A DNA stretch of 20,000 nucleotides from Sphaeroforma sirkka. Taxonomy: Eukaryota > Opisthokonta > Ichthyosporea > Ichthyophonida. The stretch is from the NCBI GenBank assembly GCA_001586965.3, contig LUCW03002174.1:120001-140000 (forward strand). Reading direction: 5' to 3'. Shown piece by piece: positions 1-20,000 of this stretch. A program made the position numbers and the translations under genes. How positions within the stretch are numbered: the stretch's first letter is position 1; every line of letters begins with the position of its first letter. The notes under the pieces are model-generated. The model ran no database searches and had not been told where the DNA came from. It saw nothing but the letters and a program-made list of their open reading frames with translations.

Positions 1-59
1 AAGCGCCATATCACAATTACGCAAGTCAAAAAGAAATAAGAGATTCAACTTAGAACACT

Positions 60-335
60 ATGAACGCAGCATCGGCGGTTTTCCAACCAAATTTTGAACT
101 GCCACTATGGGTTCGTGAGATGAATGGGTTCACCTTCACGGTACTTCTACTTGTACTTGTGGTCTTTATATACGCGGTGTTTTTCTTTTTCCTCTTTAGA
201 GCGGCGGAGAATGCAGATAACTCAGAAAGACGGCCTGACTGGTTGATACCTCCGACGGAAAAACTTGCCAACAGGAGAATTGCTGCGAAACGGGCTGAAC
301 GAGCCAAGCAGGCGGCTGAGAAGAAGGCCGAGTAA
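60..335 (+). CDS. small single-pass membrane protein, unknown
   Basis: This ORF codes for 91 residues and ends in TAA. The ATG at 60 is the first after an in-frame TAG at 51-53. Residues 1-22 are mixed and include the motif LPLWVREMNGF. Residues about 24-46 form one strongly hydrophobic span rich in Leu, Val and Phe. After it come a polar stretch with RRPDWLIPPTEK and a basic, Ala/Lys/Glu-rich helical tail (NRRIAAKRAERAKQAAEKK) that could form a short coiled coil. The basic tail just after the span suggests a cytosolic C-terminus. I do not recognise a family; the plan is like that of small integral membrane proteins of the ER or mitochondria, which is inference only. The sequence TTCAACTTAG just before the ATG could be a splice acceptor, so the ORF may be the last exon of a gene starting left of the window. 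It converges on the TPC gene. Confidence 0.55.
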   Translation: MNAASAVFQPNFELPLWVREMNGFTFTVLLLVLVVFIYAVFFFFLFRAAENADNSERRPDWLIPPTEKLANRRIAAKRAERAKQAAEKKAE

Positions 336-9571
<9,236 letters not shown>

Positions 9572-10513
9572 TGCTACACCGACTGTCAGTGTGTACTATC
9601 ATGTCATGGCCTTCGTAATGGTGTCCAGTATTTTGTGATATTTATGTAAATATAGGCAAATCCGCGAAATAGGGCTGCTCGAATACATAGCAGGACAATA
9701 TATGTAATAGTTGTCAAGACCAGTAGCAAATGTAAATAGATAATCAGATCCGATAACGATAATATCATAAGACAGCTTTCTACCGACCACCTCACTCATT
9801 TGCCCATGATGCAGTAAACGTTCAACGTAAAAGCAAAGTTGATATTTACATATTTATTTTTTTTGAAAATATAAAAATGTATTCTATTTTTGAACAAACA
9901 CGCGTATATTTACAGTTTAAAAAACGGTTATATTCGAACTTTGACTATTTTTACCTAAAATTAAGAAGGCTATGACCTTTTTAAACGCTAAAGGAATTTT
10001 TATTTCATCCTTATGAGGGTCATTGTTTTTTGAGAGTGACAGTCCCGACTCGCATAACTTTTTTTTTTAATTATGAGAGAGTAGCGAGCTAAAACCCTAA
10101 AGCCCTGCCACTTAAAAGACGCTTATCTTCCATATGACTACGAAATCACGAATACCAAAGTGGTTTTCGTATTGCATTGTGTTTTCACGAAATCCCGACA
10201 TGCGTTTGGTACCTTAGTGTGCCACAGGTGTAGCCATTTTTACCCTTTCCGTACCATTTGAAGGGCTCTTGGGCAGTCAGAGGTCTATAAATAAACGGAG
10301 AAGACTATACTACGTTGTTAGTGATATTAACTTCTTTGTTGTCAATAAACACACAATTTGCCACCACCGCTTGCGAGAATAAGCTGTAGCATCCGTTGTA
10401 CAACGACAGCTTTCTAGATGACAAGCTTATCCCTTTGTGAGTGAGTACATTAATTTTAGGGCCATTGTGAACAGATCGTCTAAGTATAGCTATGATATTA
10501 CAAGAGATTCTCA
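9572..10513. other. spacer between TPC start and MOCS1A end
   Basis: Both neighbouring genes are on the minus strand, so this stretch should hold the 3' UTR of MOCS1A and the promoter and 5' UTR of TPC. TTTATT on + (AATAAA on the minus strand) occurs near 9850 and 9996, both more than 500 bp past the MOCS1A stop, so neither is a firm polyadenylation signal. Two overlapping minus-strand frames at 9599-9799 are open but look like chance or upstream ORFs in the TPC leader. Nothing else is recognisable. Confidence 0.5.
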
Positions 10514-11944
10514 CTACCCCCCTATGAGTATCATTGGCCTATTTTCGCTACGTGAAAGCGCATACATGCCAGCATGTTGCGATTTTTTCCTTCGCACAGC
10601 GGCCCCAATCAACTCCCCCAGATTCTCATCGTTCTCGCCGTCTCTGATGGCGTCTCGCAAACTGACTTCGGCATTTCCGAATAAGCACACCTGATTTGCA
10701 TTCAAATTCAAGTACGATATCGAGTCTAAGCAAGTTGAACACGCTGTTAAATAAATTGGACTACATACTTCCAACAAACACACTTGACATGTTATCGTTA
10801 CGACAATGGAGTGGTAGTGAATATATGTAGCCCAGCATCGATATCGTAAGTGAATAAACATTTCCCCCCCGATTGTGTGAAATGCTCCACTGACCTTGAG
10901 ATTGCCGTCGGCTGTAATGCGCAGTCGGTTGCATGTTCCACAGAAATGATCGCTCATAGATGTGATGAATCCAATCTGCCCCTCATGGCCATCCACCTTA
11001 TAGGCCTGTGGAAACATAGTGACATTGCGCTGTGAGAAGATGGACTGGTGCATGCCTGATCAGTACTACATACGAACTTCATATACAGACGTTTGCATAG
11101 CCTCATGGGCACATGGGGAGACTTTTAGAATTAGTACGAATCTTTCGAATACACCTTTTAGATACCTGGGCGGGAAAATATCATAACCCGTGGTACTGAA
11201 ATGGCAATGACTGCAGCTTTATAAAAACACTCCGCTGACCATAGATGCTATCTCCATGCCGACACTCCAACAACACATTCACCAAATGCCTTGCAATTTT
11301 AAGCCAGATATATCGGCAGAAAATCTGACAAACGGACAATGGCACTCGCAATGAAATGCCCCTTTGAATTACCTTTGATGTATCGTTCGGATGGTCCTGT
11401 AACCTAAGAATATCTGTATACTTTCTGCCTATCTCTTCCAGTAACGAGGTATACGAGATGAACTTCTTATCATCCCACTTGTTGCCACCGAATGGCATGT
11501 ATTCGATAAATCGAATGTCGATATCCCGTGTCCGCGTAAATTCTACGAAATCGTTCACCTGAAAATTCGAGCAAAACAATTGTCAGCAACGTCTGACATT
11601 GAGAAAGTTTGAACAGCTTGGGCAACACACTCAACTGGTTCAACGAGTGAAAATTGTGATATACGAAGCGACACCACCATACAAAAAAAAGTTGACGCAC
11701 GAAATTACAATACCTCATCATCATTAAACCCATTGATTACCACGCAATTGAGCTTTAACCGGTTAGGGAAGTCCATAGCCAATGCGGCATCAATGCAGGA
11801 TAGAACTCTCTTCAACGCAGGCCGCCGAGTTATCAGATGGTACTTAGGGGCTACAAGGGTATCCAAGCTGATATTTATCTGTGTAACTCCAGCATCCTTC
11901 GCGCAGTAACAGTAAGGCATGTTAGTGCACAATATATATATATA

Positions 11945-12014
<70 letters not shown>

Positions 12015-13534
12015 TGGCGGGGTAAAATTCAGTAAACGTAAAAATCTGTTGATAAATTCTGACAAGATCAAGCTTGTGTAGACAATTCGCACCAAAAATC
12101 AAGATACCTTTAGGGCTGGCAGCATTTTCTCCAAAGCAATACCATTCGAGGTCAAAGCTAATCCCTTCAGTCCTTCGATCTTCCCAAGACGCTCTGTTGC
12201 ACACAAAAAAAGGGTGGGGACGTTTACACAACTGTCAGACTAGCTACTGTAGGCCGTGTGCTATATATGTGTATGTAATTCTATCGCACCTTTACACTTC
12301 AACGATAGGTACATTAATGAAAAGTCGTGTTCTGTCACCACACGGCGATCAACTAAGCGCATAGGTTCGTAAAACGTACAGAACAGCATAAAATCAAATT
12401 AACATGCAGACTGTACACATAAATTGTCGCGCAGCCTGAACTGCAAGTTCGACCAAAAAAAAGTGGCCTATCAACTAAGTACACTACAAAATGTGTATAT
12501 ACGAGACAACGTTAACCGTCAGTATAGTGGATTGCCGATAATATCAAAGTGATTGAAATGGACTAGTTGAACGAGCGATAAATGTTTGCTACCGAAACTC
12601 ATCAATATGGACGCCGGTACAGCGATGCCAGCTGCATACGAACACCCAATATATAAATGCCAATCTAAAACATCTAGAATTTACATCTCAATTGGCATGT
12701 CGGGGTCGTACCGCCAATAAACATCTCATTAAAGGGTGTGCACGTATGTATGGCAATGGGAGAGCACTCTTGAGTTATGCACACCACCATGAATTTTACT
12801 TGTAAGTGCACTGAGATGGAGTCCAAATATCAAATACACACCTACATTTCACCACACTCAAACAATGCGAGCTAGAGATAAACTCCCATACAACCAAATA
12901 TATCGCTATTCGTAAAAAGCTAAAACGATCTATCGAAAAAAAGACCACATGCGTCGAAATGGACTCACCACAACATACCACAGAGCTGAACGAAGTCTTT
13001 CCTGACCGTCGGTTCGCCTCCCGTGAGCCGTATCTTCTCCACACCCTGTGCCACAAACAACTCAGCTAGCCGTACTATCTCATCTGTTGACAGTAACTGC
13101 GATCGAGGCTGGCGATCAACTCCTTCTGCGGGCATGCAGTATGTACAGCGTAGATTACAGGACTCTGTTAACGATATACGGAGGTATGTGTGATGTCTAC
13201 CGAAGGAATCCGTCAGGAAATCCGTGAAGGGCAATGCATGCGGCAACTTCAATTCAGCCGCTGCAGCCGAACTTTGCAGGGCTTTCGAAACCCTCAGCTT
13301 AGGTGTAGTTTGTTGAATGTGATTGTGGTTGTGGTTGGATTGTCGCAGAGGATTGCGTTTAAGCGATGTTTCCGATGTATTAGATATGCATCGAACGCCG
13401 ACCGTACTAACTCGAGCGTGGTCTATTATACTCGGAACGACCTTCCGAATTGTGTGTGTGACATGCTGTAGAGGTCTAGCAGGATAAATGCCACCTGTGT
13501 TTGTGTGGCTCCATACACACCTTGAGCGATACAT
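10514..13534 (-). CDS. MOCS1: MOCS1A, GTP 3',8-cyclase (MoaA-type), 6 exons, 432 aa
   Basis: This radical-SAM enzyme rearranges GTP in the first step of molybdenum cofactor synthesis, in mitochondria in animals. Exons in transcript order: 12979-13534, 12108-12193, 11714-11896, 11373-11558, 10895-11005, 10514-10690. All introns are GT..AG and the 1299 nt are in frame. Residues 1-95 are basic, with the first acidic residue at 39, and look like a mitochondrial presequence. The radical-SAM motif CNLRCTYC supplies Cys126, Cys130 and Cys133; LTGGEP is at 170-175; NISLDTL and [12 protein letters not shown] follow. [10 protein letters not shown] is a eukaryotic MOCS1A signature. The second cluster motif is C-x2-C-x13-C at 359, 362 and 376, in [19 protein letters not shown]. 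The protein ends PMILIGG and then TAG TGA; the terminal Gly-Gly is known to be essential in MOCS1A. Human MOCS1A is 385 residues, the difference being the N-terminal extension. Confidence 0.96.
11930..12014. repeat. (TA)n/(CATA)n tract in MOCS1A intron 2
   Basis: TA repeats at about 11930-11945, CATA repeats at 11946-11972 and TA repeats to 12014 fill much of the 211-bp intron between exons 2 and 3. The acceptor GAAG|GATGCT of exon 3 lies only about 35 bp away. Confidence 0.9.
12194..12978 (-). other. MOCS1A intron 1, 785 bp
   Basis: The donor is TGTG|GTATGT at 12978 and the acceptor is GCAACAG|AG at 12194-12195, preceded by a T-rich tract. Exon 1 ends in phase 1 and exon 2 supplies the other two bases, giving Glu186. 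I see no exon, repeat or RNA gene inside. Confidence 0.85.
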
Positions 13535-14571
13535 GCCTTCTACTAGAAGATGCTACAAATGATTGAAGAGGATATATATATATGTATATTATATATACAG
13601 AACCGACCTGAGTTGTACGGGATTAGAATGTTTTTCTGACAGATGGTAAGTGTATACCTCTCAACTGTCCAAAATGATATGTGACACCAACTAGCACCCT
13701 TAACTGACATTCACGATAGTTATATAGTATGTAGCCCTAACCTCAGGCTCGACTCCAACTAAAATATGATTAAAATGTCACAGCAATCAACAAACAAGTT
13801 GACAGTAAACGCCGTGTTTGCCATGGATAAAGTGTCCAGATCGTCGTACACGGGCTGCCAGAAGAGCAACCAAATCGTGAAACGAATTGAATGGTATGAA
13901 AATGTATGACGTTCACGTCTCCACTGCGTCTATATCCTATTACTGTACATTCCACAACGCCTACAGTCTGTTCCAGTGTTCCTGCACATCCCAAATGCAC
14001 AGTGACCAACGACACTATTACCAGAAGAATTATATATGTATTACAATTTTTAACAAATAAAAAAGGAATCATAGCCGCCTGCTCTTTTTTAGAAGGCTAT
14101 GCTGTATTTCAGCTGTAAATAGTATACAAAATATATTTGCCCCCCAAAATTGATCCAATACTGATCACACATCACACATGATGTCATCGCATAATAAGTG
14201 TCATCGGTTTTATTTTGGCTTTGAGGTTTTATACGGCCTGGAACAACCAGATGATAAACCTTAGTTAATTTTGTCTCGCATATGGTTTGCACAGTTTTTC
14301 TACTCTGCCTTTCGAGAAAAAGCGCTAAATAATTTTGACGTCGAGGGCTGAGCCGCGTGGACCCTGGGTTTTGACTACGCGACACGTTCGACACCATTTT
14401 TTTAACTTATCTATGTGTTGTGTTTATTGACCTCTTTGCATTGTAAAGTGAGGATATACACGTCTATTATATCAGGCACGGTATTGCACGCTTATATTAG
14501 AGAATTGCAATAAGTTTAAATAAATATATAATCAGTCAGAAAGTCGGAAGAATACGAGTATATATCCAAAT
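13535..14571. other. divergent spacer between MOCS1A and CCT7
   Basis: The genes on either side start and point outwards, so about 1 kb should contain both promoters. Immediately upstream of CCT7, at about 14516-14531, is an AT-rich stretch (TTTAAATAAATATATAA) that could act as a TATA-like element. Three short ORFs are present: 14089-14397 (-), 13770-14072 (-) and 13775-13909 (+). None matches a family I know (see findings). Confidence 0.5.
14089..14397 (-). CDS. possible small ORF, unknown
   Basis: This ORF codes for 102 residues from an ATG at 14397 in a favourable context (A at -3, G at +4). The first 46 codons are richer in G+C than the surrounding DNA and read as a basic, Ser/Arg-rich segment (SRSQNPGSTRLSPRRQNY, then LFLERQSRKTVQTICETK). 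After that the composition drops back to AT-rich and the protein looks arbitrary, so only the first part may be a real exon. I see no good donor site there. No family recognised. It could also be a chance frame in a promoter region. Confidence 0.2.
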   Translation of the reverse strand: MVSNVSRSQNPGSTRLSPRRQNYLALFLERQSRKTVQTICETKLTKVYHLVVPGRIKPQSQNKTDDTYYAMTSCVMCDQYWINFGGQIYFVYYLQLKYSIAF

Positions 14572-18454
<3,883 letters not shown>

Positions 18455-18739
18455 TTATCATATATTGCAGGTTTTTTATTGCACTTGCTGTTACATAGTT
18501 GTAGTCATCGTGAGACGCTTCCGTACTTTTACTGCTTAGCACATGGATTAGCCAGGCTACAATAGGGAGAAACGCGTGCTTTCTACTTTGTATGGCATTT
18601 CTTGCTGTCTGATATAAATGCTAATTTCAGCGTATCCGCCTGTCTCCCCTTTTGCCCTGCAGCAAGGAAGATAATTGAAAATTTAAACCAGTGATCGACT
18701 CGTGTGGGACCGGTTGTCGTACAGGTGTATACGACTGTC

Positions 18740-18926
18740 GCTCAACCAGTTTACAACGTCAGTTGAGTCGCCTTCGTCGAGCTGGTGGGAGTTCGCGATG
18801 TATATATTGATAATAAATAAATGTTAGCTTTTGCTCAACCAGTTTACAACGTCAGTTGAGTCGCCTTCGTCGAGCTGGTGGGAGTTCGCGATGTATATAT
18901 TGATAATAAATAAATGTTAGCTTTTG
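18740..18926. repeat. exact 93-bp tandem duplication
   Basis: The unit starting GCTCAACCAGTTTAC at 18740 is repeated from 18833 with no mismatch, ending at 18926. Each copy contains CTCAAC...GTTGAG, which can pair as a short stem, and AATAAATAAA (AATAAA at 18812 and 18905). Perfect identity suggests a recent event, or an assembly artefact. Confidence 0.95.
18812..18910 (+). promoter_or_regulatory. duplicated AATAAA polyadenylation signals, likely CCT7
   Basis: AATAAA occurs at 18812-18817 and at 18905-18910, each inside one copy of the 93-bp repeat, about 360 and 450 bp past the CCT7 stop. The assignment to CCT7 rests on strand and position only. Confidence 0.4.
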
Positions 18927-19304
18927 ACCCAAACTAAATTGGAGGTTTCCACAGAGGATCATGTCAAATCTTGCGACTTGGCTGCCTCTGCTTCACGTGG
19001 AACTGCAGAACCAACCTTTTTTCGATGTATGTTCGATTAAAATTCGTTTGTCGAGCAGAGTGCCCCTTATGGATGCTTATTTAATCAGTTACAGTTGAAT
19101 GGTCAAGGACGTTGCAGCCGAAATCATATTAGTATGACACCTTTCATTCAGATCAACGGTTCTATTATCCCAAATACAAATTTGTCTGCCTCTGGCACTT
19201 TGATATCGTGGTTTGTCTCATGTGTACTCTGACGCTCGACGCAGTCAGCTGAGCACACTAACACTTATCATTGTTCAATTAAACCTAAATATTTTAATTC
19301 AAGT

Positions 19305-19310
19305 TTTATT
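19305..19310 (-). promoter_or_regulatory. AATAAA polyadenylation signal of the SOD-like gene
   Basis: On the minus strand AATAAA lies 18 bp downstream of the TAA stop at 19329-19331. The position is short but plausible for a compact 3' UTR. Confidence 0.55.
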
Positions 19311-19328
19311 TATAAAGTCATCAATGAT

Positions 19329-20000
19329 TTAATCGTTGCGATTCTTGTGTTTTTTGCCGCCGTTGCGGTTTCGATCCTTGTTATTGTTCCCCGTGTGGCC
19401 AGTGGTCGTGTATTTGCGAGTGCCGGTGGAAAGGGTTCCGCAGAAAATTCTGGGTGATCCACAATGTAATGTAATGGCTCTGTTCTCTATCAACTTCAGC
19501 TGCGGTCCGTACCCATCAATATCAATGGCGACTACTTTAGCAATGTTCTTGTTGTGCTTATCAATCTTAAACTTGAGTGCACCATACTTACCAGAATAGT
19601 CCCCAACCTCGCATGCATATGGGGTTTTCTCATACTCATCAGGGCTACATGTGTAGACGAAGTCATCGCTGCCCACGCTGCGATCTATTGCAGCGCAGGC
19701 CTCTACTTCATCACTAGCCGGTCCACAGGCAAAGGTAGGATCATAATGTGTCCTCCCAGGGGGGGGGCTGCTGGCCATGGCACCACACTCCGCACCTACC
19801 CCCTATCCTCCAAAGGGCTTGCCTACGTGGATGTGCCAGTTCATATTGATGTAGTCACCGTCTCTGCAAGCTTCGTATAAATCGCTGTCGGCGTTAAATA
19901 TCTGCATTTTGACAGCCCACTCGACACTGGCTCCCTGATCCTTGAACGTAGTAGTCCCTTTTGCGGCACTATTATCAACGTTCATCGTAAGTTTGTGGGT
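19329..20000 (-). pseudogene. Cu-only superoxide dismutase-like domain, 5' partial, in-frame TAG
   Basis: Cu-only SODs bind copper without zinc and dismutate superoxide outside the cell. The frame is open to the right edge, so the start and any signal peptide lie outside. The part upstream of the break (19806-20000) ends with NMNWHIHVGKPFGG, where the two His match copper ligands. A TAG at 19803-19805 follows directly. The same frame then continues with GAECGAMASS, THYDPTFACGPAS (third His), CEVGDYSGKYG and ITLHCGSP (fourth His), then a basic Asn/Lys/Arg-rich tail and TAA at 19329. All four copper ligands are thus kept on either side of one stop codon. Options are a young pseudogene, a sequencing error (a G5 run and a C9 run lie close by), or stop readthrough. 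An intron is unlikely because the coding match resumes within about 10 codons. The family call rests on motif recall. Confidence 0.65.

Larger units (their letters stand above)
18455..19328. other. convergent spacer between CCT7 and the SOD-like gene
   Basis: The 3' UTRs of both genes should lie here. It contains an acceptor-like sequence TTTTGCCCTGCAG ending at 18661, an exact 93-bp tandem duplication with AATAAA in each copy, and AATAAA on the minus strand at 19305-19310. No ORF of interest is seen. Confidence 0.6.

Noticed and set aside
9599..9799. 66-residue minus-strand ORF just upstream of the TPC start
   Set aside because: A second overlapping frame is open as well, the composition is AT-rich and no domain is visible; at best it is an upstream ORF in the TPC leader.
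10511..10516. Reassignment of UAG to an amino acid to explain the SOD-like TAG
   Set aside because: MOCS1A needs to end at Gly-Gly right before a TAG, and TPC and CCT7 also end at TAG, so UAG is most simply a stop codon here.
19774..19805. A mini-intron removing the TAG in the SOD-like gene
   Set aside because: The nearby GT lies after the TAG and the resulting intron would be about 30 nt, far below the others here; SOD-like coding sequence resumes within about 10 codons.

Overview
The window is nuclear DNA of a eukaryote. Four conserved protein genes can be read through GT..AG introns with matching codon phase, and the non-coding DNA is full of (TA)n, (CA)n and (ACAT)n tracts. The proteins have opisthokont-like layouts: an animal-type two-pore channel, a MOCS1A ending in Gly-Gly, and CCT eta. 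Intron density is moderate and the intergenic spaces are about 1 kb. I infer a unicellular relative of animals or fungi, possibly an ichthyosporean, but the sequence alone does not prove this.

Layout, left to right. (1) 60-335 (+): a 91-residue single-span membrane protein that I do not recognise. (2) 336-1890: AT-rich spacer ending in long compound microsatellites. (3) 1891-9571 (-): a two-pore channel (TPC) gene. I rebuilt it as 12 exons coding for 1062 residues; every junction is in phase and the exon sum divides by three. Its 2.6-kb first intron holds a TA tract, a 1.4-kb ATT-rich low-complexity block with many ATTGG (CCAAT) words, and a GT-rich block. (4) 10514-13534 (-): MOCS1A, the radical-SAM enzyme of molybdenum cofactor synthesis, as 6 exons and 432 residues. 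(5) 13535-14571: spacer between divergent genes. (6) 14572-18454 (+): CCT7, the eta subunit of the TRiC/CCT chaperonin, as 3 exons and about 536 residues. Its first intron carries a (TA)n tract of about 270 bp. (7) 18455-19328: spacer between convergent genes, with an exact 93-bp tandem duplication carrying AATAAA. (8) 19329 to the right edge (-): a Cu-only superoxide dismutase-like protein, incomplete at its 5' end, with an in-frame TAG splitting its domain.

The genes do not form a pathway. TPC is an endolysosomal cation channel, MOCS1A a mitochondrial cofactor enzyme, CCT7 a cytosolic chaperonin subunit, and the SOD-like protein is probably extracellular. The points most worth a second look are the TAG inside the SOD-like gene, the long Ser/Thr-rich N-terminal extension of the TPC with an animal-type V-N-N filter, the ATTGG-rich block in TPC intron 1, the ambiguous 3' end of CCT7, and several short coding-like stretches in the spacers. 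I did not find a convincing new biological system.
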